NCBI GenBank assembly: GCA_003339415.1
Contig: PDHQ01000056.1
Span: 118,972 to 182,971, forward strand
From: Ophiocordyceps camponoti-saundersi (nom. inval.)
Taxonomy: Eukaryota; Ascomycota; Sordariomycetes; Hypocreales; Ophiocordycipitaceae
DNA length: 64,000 nt
Direction: 5' to 3'
Under the pieces are notes generated by a model, which saw only the letters and a program-made list of their open reading frames with translations, did not search any database and had not been told where the DNA came from. Both the position numbers and the translations under genes were made by a program. Shown one piece after another: positions 22,540-33,015 of the stretch (position 1 is its first letter; each line of letters begins with the position of its first letter).

Positions 22540-25500
22540 TTTTCCCTAGTTTAGTCTTATTAGTAGTGCCTTCGGGTATTACTAACTTTTTATCTTTTTA
22601 TATATTTTAATAAGTTTACCGTATTACCTTAACGATAAAGAAAATAACGGATAAGTTAAAAATATTAGAAAGGAAAAGTTTATAGAGAAAACGAAGATAT
22701 CGTAAACGTAGGTTTATAGTATTTTAGGGTAATCTCCCCGATTAGAATAGACGATAAAGGAGATTATCTTAAGATAAGGGTATCGTTTAACCGATAAGAA
22801 AATAATCGCGATAGCGATTAAAAAGTAACGAAATAAGTATATATAATAATTTTAAAGAAAATCGGTTTAGTAGTAAAGAAATAATAGTAATCTAAAATAA
22901 CGCCGGGGTTATAATTAATAAGGTTAATTACGGATATATAAGTCCGGATCTAATATATAAGATAAAGAGTAAATAGGTATAACTACCTATTTTAATAGGG
23001 CCTATAAAGGGTATTTTCTTCCCCTTAAGCCTTAATTAATAAGTTAATTAAGAGGTATTTTCTTCCCTCTAATCTCTCGGATTTATATATAGCTTCGTAA
23101 GCTTAATTTCCTTTTAGAAAGTACGGAATTTCTCCCCTTAAAGCGGCTTAGTTAGTCTATCCGCTATTATACCGGAAGTTTCTATTTAGCCGATCTTCGT
23201 ACGGCCTAACTAAACCTCTTAACGTAACTAGTAAGAGTATATATTAACGTAAAGAAGCTTCGTCTTTAGCTTTAAATTCTCCTCCGTAATTAGCCTAATT
23301 ATTTAAAAATTATTATAGTAAATTATAATATCCTATATAAGCTTAAATTATACTTCCTTATAAAGCCTCTCGAAGGCTCTAATTTCCTTAATAACGTAAG
23401 AGAGGGCTAGGAATTCTACCTTTATAGATAAGGTTATAATAGTATCCTACTTGCCCGATTTAAAGATAACTATACCCCTAAAAACTCGGATAATAAAGCC
23501 TTTAGTGCTTTTTCGGTCGTAATTATCCCCGAACGAAGCGTTAGATATAGCTATAATAGCCGAATCGTTACTATTATAGCCGATTAAGAGGTCCTAAGTA
23601 TTACGAAGGAATTCTATAATATAGACTATAGATTATAGATATTAAGGGCCGGGATTTATAAGACCTTATACTAGGCGGCTAATAGCGAACGTAACGTCCG
23701 CTTAAGTAATAATTATAGCGTATATTAAGCTACTAACGATAGCCTAATATTACTTAATCTTTTTAGCTATTACCTCCCTTTTAAAAGGAGGGATCTTCTT
23801 AAGTATTATTAGCTAAGGCTAAGTTTTCTTTCCTAGGAGACCTTTAAATTTCGTTATAACCTTTTAAATATAGGACTTCTAGCTTAGGAATAGACGCCGA
23901 TTAGCCCTATCCCTAATAACCTTAATATTTAAAAACTAGCGAAGGTCCCCGAGATCCTTAATTTAAAAGGCCTTTTTAATAGCCTCTCGAAACTTCGTAT
24001 ATTTATCTATTTAATCTTTCCTAAATAAAGCTATAAAATTATCGATATAGAAGAAAATAATAATCTTTCCGTTCGTTATAATATAAGGGTTTTCCGAAAT
24101 AGCCTTATAGCCTTATTCCTTTAACTAAGCTATAAGTAATTTATACTAAAGTAGGGGTAAATATCTTAGCCCGTATAAGGCCTTTTTTAATCTCTATACC
24201 TTACTTAGTATATTAAAGCCGGGAGGTATCTTATAGTATACCTCTTTATTAAAGTTACTATTATAAAATACGTTTATAAAGTTATACTATTAAGCTTTAA
24301 AGTTAAAATAGGCTATTAAGGCTATTAATAGCCGGAATATTCGTACCGCTAGCGTATAAGCGTAAATAGATAATTTATTCGGCGGTTACTCGTTTCCGTA
24401 TATAATAACGCGGGCTTTATACTTCTAAAGGAAGCCTTATAAGTTAAACTTATAAATAAAGACCTATTTAAGATTAATTAACCGCTACCCTTAGGGTATA
24501 GCGGCCGTCGAGATCTCTTTAGTAACTTTATAGTCCTTTATCTTTATTAATTTAACCTTTATAGCCTCTAGCTATTATACCTTATCGGGCCTACCGTAAG
24601 CCCCTTTATACGTAAGAGGGGGCTCCGGCAGATAGTCCCGATAGGGCTTATCTATAAGGGCTTAAGAGAGGATAAAGGCCGAATTCCCTATCTAATTAAG
24701 GGAGTTAGGGGTAAGAGGCGTATAAGAGGACGTTTCCGCCTCTTTTACTAAGGGATCTATAGGTCCGGCGCCGGGATAACCGTTATCCTATTCTTTAACG
24801 CTAGATTAATTAGAAGGGCCGGGAAACGCATTTTTAAGCGTTTCTTAAGATTAAGTATCGTTACCGGCCGGGTTACGTATACCGGGCTCTTCTTATTATA
24901 AAGGCCTAAGGAGATTATTATCGTTAACTTCCTCCTTTTAATCTTTAACTATAAAGACCTAATAAAGGGCTTCTTCCGGCTAAGGGGTATCCTTATAATC
25001 CTAGCTATAGAATACTTTCTTATTAAAAGTTATAAACGAAGTATTAATTAGGGAGTGCCTCTTTAAGGAGGGCACCTAGATTAAGTATTATAAGGAGGAG
25101 GTGATACCGGCTAAATAGCCGATATAAGCCTTTAGATTAAATTTACTTTAAAGGCCTCTTAGTGCCTTCCTTATTATAGGAAACGCCTTATAACTATAAG
25201 CTCTAATATACCGTAAGTCTTAAATAAGATAATCTTATAGATAACCCTCTTACTAAAAGTTATAAGTTTTAAGCTAATAGAGCCTTCGTTTAATCGGCTA
25301 TACGGCTACCCCCTTATTTACCTTATAAGGCGTCCTATTAAGGAGGTAAATAGCTATATATATAGCCGTTAGCTATAAGTTATAAGGGAATCCTAACTAT
25401 ATAAGGAGGTAAGTAGCTATATAGGTTATAATACCCCCTAATCGTTCGGTATAACCGTTTTAGTATATATATACTAGTAAGGTAAATTAAATATTAATAC

Positions 25501-27700
25501 TTTTAAAAAACATATCTTTACGGAAGGCCTTAGTAAATAAAGCTTTCTTATAGTCCGTAAGGATAATCGAGACTTTTAAATTAAAGGATCTTATAATATA
25601 AGCTGCGAATTTAACCTATATACCGGGCAGGTTAGTTTTATAAGGGATATTATACCCCCTTCGTTCTCCCGTAAGCTTATAAGTAAATAGGGCTAAATAA
25701 GCCGATCTATTATAGCCTAGTCCTATATAAAATAGGTCGAAAGAGATAATAGCTTAGGGGCGTTAAGGCTACGAGGCCTAATAAGGTACCTATAATCTCT
25801 CCTTTCTAAGCTTAGTAGTTATATAGATTTCGTAGTTAGTTATCGGGATAGCCTTATTAATACTAACCCCCGGTAACTTACTTAGCGAAGCTTATACCTC
25901 TGCGCCTAGGTAGCTTATCTATACGTGCTATAAGTTCTTATTTATCTTAACGATAAGTTAAGGGACCTATAAGTTAACTAAAGCTATTAGAGTTAGTTTA
26001 ATAACTTATAACTAAGGCTACTTAATCCTCGTAATTATATAATAAAGAGTTACGTTATTTCTTAAGTTATAAAGTTAGCCTATAAGGTTATTTTAAGTAT
26101 AACCCTTTTCCGTAAAAACTATTAAAAAGATAAGATTAATATTAAAATTAGGGTTAAACCTAATATTAGTAAGAATTATACGATAACCTATTTCTATTAT
26201 AAGTATAACTATACTTACCCCTAAAGTAGTAACCTCGGTTATAATAATAGTAAGATTAGCCTGGGCGTTTAGGTTAAAAATATCGAACTAGTTAAGGGAG
26301 TTAAAGATATATATTAAGCACCCCCTATTAAGGAGGACGCTATCTTTTATCTCCGTACCCTTCGAAGCGGGATTCCTTAAGGCTATAAAAACGCCTAAGG
26401 TTTCCTTATCCCTCCGTTAGCTAGTAGTTTCTTTATTTTCCTTCTTCTATTAATTAACTTTCCGTTAAGTTAATTAATCGCGGGCTACCTTATTTATAAC
26501 TTATTAAAGAAAGTTATCGTTAAGATTAATCTAATCTTATAGAAAATAAGGGATCGAATTAAGGAGAACGTAAAAGTATTTTCTCTAGTAATTTTCCTTC
26601 TTCTCGAACTTTTAAAAATACTTTTATCTATATTAAGTATAAACCTAAGCGTTACGCTCTCTAAGGTCGTTAGTTAAAGAAGAAGGGGGAGGGGCTTATT
26701 TTACTAGGCGGCTATTTTAATCCCTATTTTATAAGGTATTTACTTTTATCTACTATTTAAGATTATTATAAATAATAAAGGCTATTTTCTTCTTAATCCG
26801 ATTAGGCTTAGGGGCCCTATAATTAGCTCTCCTAAACTCCTAAAAAATATTAATAAATTAAGGAGCCTTTCCGCGGTCTTTATAGCGGACTAAATCGAGG
26901 TTATATTATATTATTTATATAAATAAGGGATACTAATCCCTTACTATATAAATAAAATACTTAATATATACCTTATTAGTAAATTTTATACTATTTAGTT
27001 ATAAGTAAATCCGCTAAGCTTAGATTAATTAAGTAACCTAATTATTAATATCTCCTTTTAAGGGATCCCGTAAAAATAAGTTACGTAGCTTATCCTTAGC
27101 GAGTTTATATTTAATAATATTACTAGGCTATATAAGGGTATATAGCGTTATTAGTTTCTCCCTTAGTAAAAAGTCCCTTTAAATTAAGGACTAATAAGCT
27201 AATAAGAGGCTTACCTAGATAAAGGGATTTATCCCCTCTAATATTTTCCTTATCCGATAATATTCTTTTAGGTTTTCTTAGAAATTTAGAAAAATAAATA
27301 TTTTATATTTTTCTCTAAGTAATTAAAAAGTCTTAGAGTTAGGGGTCTTACTCCTTATTTAACCTCCTAAGCTTATAGACGGGATTTCCGGTTAATCCGG
27401 TTTTATAAAAATCTCTTATATTTCCGGGTTTATAAAAAACTAAATATTATAGCTTTATATTATATTTATAATATCTTAGTATTAATTAGTTTAATTTTTA
27501 AGGTTTTTAAGAATAAAAGTAAGTTTAACTAATATCGTAAAATTTACTATTATATTAGTTATTATATTATTTAAAGTTATTATTAATTATTATTAAAAAT
27601 TAATAAATTTAGGGGTTATAAGTCTACTAAAGAAAGTAATAATAGCCTTACTTTTACGAGGGCTTAATTAATTAAGTAAATTTATAAAATATAAGTTATA
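22540..27700 (-). pseudogene. Copia gag-pol remnant of E2
   Basis: It is collinear with E1's coding pieces and reads leftward. The RT box at 24038-24049 is Y-I-D-N in place of Y-V/I-D-D. Protease-like sequence lies near 26270-26350 and the RNase H piece near 23300-23500. Gag should lie at about 26.4-27.7 kb. Numerous TAA/TAG codons and the loss of the second RT aspartate make it non-functional. Domain borders are approximate because I placed them by comparison with E1. Confidence 0.8.
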
Positions 27701-27749
27701 TAAGCTATAAGAACGGTAAAATTAAATAAATTAAATTAGAAAGTACTAA

Positions 27750-27762
27750 CTAGGCTTATAAC
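27750..27762 (-). other. Primer-binding site of E2 (half-tRNA initiator Met type)
   Basis: The 13 bases abutting the LTR read CTAGGCTTATAAC on the plus strand. The anticodon-arm sequence of initiator tRNA-Met, as I recall it, is CTGGGCCCATAAC; the three differences are G-to-A and C-to-T. E1 has the same site at 21404-21416. Priming by an internally cut initiator tRNA is known for Drosophila copia and yeast Ty5. Confidence 0.65.
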
Positions 27763-28060
27763 TATTAGATAAGGAGGAGGCGTATAAATTATATTAATTA
27801 ATATACTTACCCTTTTAAAATAGAGGGAATTATCGTTATCTTTATATATATAATAAAGACTATCCGTATCTACCTCTTATACCGTAATACCCTTATAAAT
27901 AAGCCTTTATTCCTATATCCTATATATTGCCCCGGATATAGCCCTTTTTCCTAATAGGAATTCCGTTTCCTAGGTTGCGGAGCCGTTACTATGATAACTG
28001 CACGCCTTAAGGGATAACAAAAACACACGCCTAACCCACTCTTGTCTTAGCCCTCTGACA
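27763..28060 (-). repeat. 5' LTR of E2 (298 bp)
   Basis: It ends with the unmutated terminus CTGACA. Its last 90 bases keep CA dinucleotides (for example AACAAAAACACACGCC) that are TA in the sister LTRs. Confidence 0.9.
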
Positions 28061-29245
28061 AAATCATATGTATGTAAGAAAAGTTTGTATCATTCATTGC
28101 CGTTCTCACCCAGGCCTGTGTAAAACCTGGACTTGGAAAAACAACAACTCGCATTCCGCGTGCTAGCTATCCAAAAGAAAAAGAGCTGCGTGTTACGGTG
28201 TGGCAGTGTGGAGGGAAAAACGCTTAACATGATTTTGAAGCTAGTGCTCTGCATGATACCGTTACCATGGTCGTCCTCGATCGAAGTCCGTCATGACACC
28301 GTAGCCTAAAGTTGCATTTATGGTGGATTACACCTTGGACATGACTCTTGGTTCAAGGAGAGGAGCTCAGTTGGGGCTGGGAAAGAAACGCCAAGTTAAG
28401 CACAAGGGGTAAATTCAATGACTGTATGTTAGGCAGACTGGACGAGCCGTTTCGCTCTCCGGTTGTTCCTTCAACTTGTCGCTGCCTACGACGACCGTGT
28501 GTAATGACGAGTCGCGACGAGAATTCTCAGAATCCCAGCTGTTGCTTCAACTCTCTTGTCTTAAGACATTCGACCTACTACTGCTTCATCTGCAGTGGAT
28601 GATTTGTAGGCACACGACGACGACGACGACATGACCGGCGGACCATCCTTACCAGCACGGGAGCTTCTTCTTTTCTCTATTTTTTTTTCCGAACTCAGGT
28701 AATCGTCACTTGTCCGGTGTGTGTGTGTTTACGACTCCGGATCAAAAACGATGATTCGTAACTCATCATCCACATAGGCTATCCTGTTGGTGAATCGGTA
28801 AGGTTGAACAGCTGCCCTGGATTTCCCCATGACAAAGTATGGCAGATGCCGGCAAGTAGTTACGTTACGCCTACGAGTCGGGCGTTACCCAGCGGCGATA
28901 GAGGCGCATGTCAAGGCGGAATTGGCATGACGAACGACAACTACAGCACAATACGCGCAGGGTTAACTTCCCCATAACAAAGTATGCCAGATGCCCGCAA
29001 GTATTTACGCCTACGAGTCGGGCGTTACCCAGCGTCGATAGAGGCGCATGTCAAGGCGGAATTGGAATGGCGAACGACAACTACAGCGCAGGGATCCGGG
29101 GTCATGCCAATGTTCCGTACTGATTCGGGATAAGCCCAGGCTTTACGACGCTGGCTATAAAGGGCTCGATGGCTCCTCGACTTTGGGCAGACGACAGACA
29201 CACAATTAGTGCGTTGCTTCGCCTTTTCCCAATCGCTCATTCACA
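28061..29245. other. Intergenic, start of unmutated gene space; promoter of the next gene
   Basis: Base composition returns to normal directly after E2's target duplication. I see no convincing gene. The stretch holds a short CGA run near 28616, the tandem duplication at 28825-29098, and a TATAAAG box at 29156-29162, about 90 bases before the start codon at 29246. Confidence 0.6.
28825..29098. repeat. Tandem duplication (about 145-bp unit, two copies)
   Basis: The segment from CCCCATGACAAAGTATG to CGAACGACAACTACAGC is repeated from about 28970, with a few substitutions and a 6-bp deletion in the second copy. It lies in the upstream region of the secreted-protein gene. Confidence 0.8.
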
Positions 29246-29608
29246 ATGGTAGCTGTTATGCCTTTTCATTCGTTTCTCGGCCTTTGGGCCGTCGTGTTTC
29301 TATCCCTTCGAGGAGCTCTTGCATTGCCAAGTGATCAAATGATCATTGGTTATAGGGTTGTTGGTGAGGTAAGTTTCAAAAACGAGATTTGATGGATTGT
29401 AAACTCTCTACTAAAAAACAGATGATCTAGGATCTGGCTAAGTTGTACAGAGACGCTGGAACTCTGGTTCCCAGTACGAATGCTGGGGAAGCTCAGCTCG
29501 GGAAAGGCTCTTATATGACACCTGGCTTTGGACAGTGGCAAGGGAAGGCCACAGATAAGTTAGCATTCCAGAATCGGTCTGCCACGAACTGGGACTAACG
29601 TGTATGTT

Positions 29609-29646
<38 letters not shown>

Positions 29647-30517
29647 ACCACCCACACCACCACCCCACAACCCACCAAAAAACAAGAANNNNNNNNNNTT
29701 GGCAGTGGGGAGGGAAGGGCACAGGAAAGTTATCATTTCAGAAGCGGTCCGCCCCGAACGGGGGCCAACGGGGATTTTTCCCCCCCCCCCCCCCCCCCCT
29801 TTCAGGACATTCGTCGTCACCGCCAATAGAAAGGCATGGGATAAAGTCCCCAAGTTCGTCTTTACGGCGGAAGAAGCAGGAAAAGCAACGAGAGTGGCCG
29901 AGATCGATTCCCGGATCCAGAAGAGTGGATTCACGCCTTCCAAGACTGCGAAGATATCACCCATCCCGGACCAAAATAACATACTTCAACTGGATCTACC
30001 CAACGATTTACTCAATCAAAACAATGGAGGCCTCAACATCCAAGTCAAAGAGGTCAAGGAAGCCGTAGGCGATCCCGTTGATTATGCCAAGTTTAAAAAC
30101 CTTAAAGGTCGTCCCGAGGATGTGTTTACGAAGCAGGCAGGGATGAAAGGGGGCAACCAGTCCAGGTCCAGCCAGAACAAGGTCGAAGTTTCACTTGACA
30201 AGGGATCGAAACACAGGCTCGAGATTAGAAGCACGCCCGGACCCAAGGGGTTTGCAGGCCTCATTCATTTGCTCTTTTCAGGGACAATACTTTTTGGCCG
30301 GTGGGCGAGCAAAAGCGTCACCAACGTACTATCTTCAGACGAGGCCGCCATAGCATACATCTGCTCAATATCGACGCCAAAAGGGATGTCTGTGGAAGAT
30401 TGTGTAAAGCAATGGGCTGAGGAGAAGAAGAAGAGGAAGACCATGGCGGAAAAGGTTGTCGATCCAAATGGTGCGATGGATGCGCCTTCGGACGATAAGG
30501 TGAACAAGGCCACTTGA
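29246..30517 (+). CDS. Secreted protein, possible ADP-ribosyltransferase-like fold
   Basis: My model has exons 29246-29368, 29431-29558 and 29806-30517, giving 320 residues. Residues 1-26 form a signal peptide (hydrophobic, ending GALA). The N-terminal third shows G-Y-R-V-V-G, then A-G-T-L, then LGKGSYMTPGFGQW, then TFVVTANRKAW. This resembles, from memory, a family of unnamed secreted fungal proteins with an ADP-ribosyltransferase-like core; I see no clear catalytic Glu motif, so activity is unproven. The C-terminal part is Lys-rich. Intron 1 is GTAAGT...TAG. Intron 2 has a weak donor (GTTAGC), a good GACTAAC branch and CTTTCAG; it contains the poly-C tracts and the 10-N gap, so its length is unreliable. 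A reading that ignores intron 2 stops at 29598. It neighbours the retrotransposon block. Confidence 0.6.
29559..29805. other. Intron 2 with poly-C tracts, 10-N gap and probable assembly duplication
   Basis: A run of 37 C (29610-29646), a low-complexity CCACCC stretch, ten N (29689-29698), then a second noisy copy of 29530-29610 at 29700-29780, and a run of 20 C (29780-29799). The same order on both sides of the gap, offset exactly 170 bases, suggests two overlapping contig ends read through one poly-C tract. Confidence 0.75.
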
Positions 30518-30592
30518 AAAGAGGTCGATTATAGAGGGAAGAGAGATAAAGGCCACTTGAAAAGAGGTCGATTATAGAGGGAAGAGAGATAT
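30509..30592. repeat. 42-bp tandem duplication over the stop codon
   Basis: GCCACTTGAAAAGAGGTCGA and the following bases through GAGAGATA occur twice, head to tail. The first copy contains the stop codon of the secreted-protein gene (30515-30517). Confidence 0.85.
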
Positions 30593-31379
30593 AGTTCTTG
30601 AGGTGCTTGATGACTGTTTTCCCCCCATAAAGTGACAGACTGCCAGCTTTGAACATGGACAACCTAACTCGTATAGAGAGCAAGGGGGGAAATAGTCCCA
30701 TCTAAAACTACCAAAGACCATCAGCACTATCCCTTACATATACCCGCCTCCAAGGCCTTGCTTTAGCGCTTACCGGCCCCTACCATAGCCAGTCTCGAGC
30801 CGCCTTCGACGTGGCCATTCATCATCGTCGAATTATCTTCTTTGTTCTTCAAGAGAAGGGAAGATAAAAAAAAGAAAGGAGAGGTGAAACTTGTGAAGAG
30901 AAGAGTTCAGCGAGGGCAGTTCTTGTTTACTTCCCCCCCGTATCAAGCATCGATCGTCGGAATCATCTCCTCCTAGTAGATCATGCTTGACCCTAAAAAA
31001 GGCACACACCCCTGTTTACCATCTCGTCATCTTTCGGGGTTCGAAAAATGGCTATGGCAGCAGTCAGCAACGCCACCCATTACCTACTCGTTTTCCCTCC
31101 CACTCTCTCGACGTCTGGTAAGGGATTCTGGACCAGATGAACAACTTGGATTAGATATCCTTCCAATACGTTGTAGTTTAACTTCCTCCTAATCTCTCAT
31201 ATCTCTGTCATATCTCTCTCAAACGAGACAACAACTCTTCTCCCCCCTTTTCACGAGGTCGAGACTGGACGAGCAGCTCACACCTAGCAGATGAGATATC
31301 AGCTCAACATGCTGTAACCCTCTACTCTCTCTCTCTCTCTCTCTCTCCCCATCAATTCCCCCTCTCAACAATAAGAAAA
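30593..31379. other. Intergenic; CT-rich promoter of the membrane-protein gene
   Basis: I see no gene here. A (CT)n run at about 31321-31348 lies just upstream of the start codon, typical of filamentous fungal promoters and 5' leaders. Confidence 0.6.
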
Positions 31380-32204
31380 ATGGCCAAAAGCACGAAGCCA
31401 ACACCCGCATCCGCCGTCTCCTCCTTCAGCCACAACCCCCTAACAACAGCCTTCTCCCGCCCCAACGACTGCCAAGGCATCTACCAATCCCACTTCCTCG
31501 CCATGATAGACCTGACAACAACCTGTCTACCCTCGCACCTACAAACCCAGTCAGAATCGTACTACTCTCCCGGAATCTCCTGTCCGAAAGGCTACGTGAC
31601 GGCCTGCCACGACAACAAGGGCGTCGCCTCCGTAACGACGGTAACGTGCTGTCCGACCCTCAACCGCGACGTCACCCTCTCGTGCGTAACGACCAGCACG
31701 CTGAAGAGCGTGTGGAGCACCCTCTTCTGCACCTGGATCGCGCCGGGGGGTCGCGGCACGTCGCTGCCCTTGACGCTGAGCGATAACGGCGTCACCAGCA
31801 CGGTGCAGCATCTGTTTCGGAGTCCAGGCGGTCTCAACGCTTTTGGTATCCGTATGGTTTATCAGAAGACTGATGTCGGCGTCGGACACGGTCATCATCT
31901 GGCGTCGACGACGACGACGACGGCAGCGTCTGATGAGACTGACGCTGCCTCTTCATCTGATGGGTTGTCGACGGGGTCCAAGGTTGCGATTGGCATTGCC
32001 GTCCCCGTATTGATTATCTTGTTGCTGTTGTCAGCCGTCATGCTCCTCTGGCGAAGACGCAGACGGCATCGTACACAAGAACCGGACCCTTCGCGATCGC
32101 ATGAGAAGCGTTCGACGCAGGAGCTTCACGGGGAAAACGTCCAGGAGATGATGGGAAGTACGGCAGACGTGGCTGAGCTGCCGGCTACATCGGCACGGAG
32201 ATGA
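31380..32204 (+). CDS. Single-pass membrane protein with Cys-rich ectodomain
   Basis: Single exon, 274 residues, starting at ATG 31380 in a favourable AAAATGGCC context. The N-terminal part holds the pattern PLTTAFSRPNDC, then YYSPGISCPKGY, then TVTCCP, known in a common group of fungal cell-surface proteins. A Thr/Ser/Ala-rich linker (about 177-195) is followed by GSKVAIGIAVPVL and one transmembrane helix (about 201-223), then a basic stop-transfer RRRRRH. The cytoplasmic tail ends near ELPA, a motif often seen in this group. There is no signal peptide, as in several relatives, so topology rests on the single helix. A sensor or wall-associated role is likely but unproven. Confidence 0.75.
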   Translation: MAKSTKPTPASAVSSFSHNPLTTAFSRPNDCQGIYQSHFLAMIDLTTTCLPSHLQTQSESYYSPGISCPKGYVTACHDNKGVASVTTVTCCPTLNRDVTLSCVTTSTLKSVWSTLFCTWIAPGGRGTSLPLTLSDNGVTSTVQHLFRSPGGLNAFGIRMVYQKTDVGVGHGHHLASTTTTTAASDETDAASSSDGLSTGSKVAIGIAVPVLIILLLLSAVMLLWRRRRRHRTQEPDPSRSHEKRSTQELHGENVQEMMGSTADVAELPATSARR

Positions 32205-33015
32205 AGGAATATGTTAGCGAGATGGATTCACGCTTGGTACTCGTCGATGGCTCATGGTTATAGAGGAGAAGCATTGTTAATGGACCAAGACATGATGATA
32301 CAGCAACTGAAAGAGATCACAACGACGTATGCTTTCGAACCGCACTCAGTACAACGCTTCCCGTGATAGACACATCACCAACTTGCCTCATCCACCGCTT
32401 GACGCAATCAATAGTGACGAGGAAGACCCATCAACACCCCCCCCAGGCCATGCCGTACGGCGGGCAGCAAACAGTCCTCGCACAGGCCTCCCCGAGAAGA
32501 CGAAAACAGCCCTCGACCTGTACACTCCGAGAAAACAAACAAACAAGAAACCATGAAACGAACACGAGACGCTCTCAAAGCTTGTTTCCCACAGCCGTTC
32601 GCTGCTCTATAAATAAAACGTCATCAACCAACGCCCAACGAATGAATCAGACAAGTACATCCTGCACGTAGCAAGAGGAACAAAAGCTGCTGAGTGAGAG
32701 CTCATTACTCCGGCGCCGCACCACTGTGCCAGCGGCTATTCTAAAACCCCTCCCCCTTTCCACAATTTCCGAGACGACATACACGCAGAGGCCCCGATAA
32801 GCCTTGCGCCGAGAAAAGACGTGAGAAAGTTAGACAGAGAAAGAAAAACAGCCTTGCCTGGCCGTTACCCAGTGTGTGTCGAGCAATATAGACAGTTCCG
32901 CCAGTAAATCCAAGAGAGACCAGGAAAAAAAAAAGGGGGTTCACAAAAGAGGTTGCTAGGGGTCATTGTCCAGTATGACCAAGACACCTGTGAGGGAGTC
33001 GTCGATGATCCCTTC
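32205..33015. other. Intergenic, convergent 3' regions
   Basis: Short ORFs near 32329-32671 have no coding character. I see nothing else here beyond AT-rich 3' flanks. Confidence 0.5.

Larger units (their letters stand above)
21887..28060 (-). mobile_element. E2: complete-length Ty1/copia retrotransposon (6.17 kb)
   Basis: LTRs of exactly 298 bp lie at 21887-22184 and 27763-28060. AAATC precedes (21882-21886) and follows (28061-28065) the element, a perfect 5-bp target duplication. The orientation is minus: the primer-binding site abuts the right LTR, and the RT signature lies to the left on the minus strand. There is no insertion in it, so it serves as the reference for E1. It is inactivated by RIP-type mutations throughout, except at its two outer edges. 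Confidence 0.9.

Noticed and set aside
29560..30068. Proline- or glycine-rich ORFs on both strands across the poly-C tracts
   Set aside because: They are translations of homopolymer runs and of the N gap. The real frame is reached by splicing at 29806.
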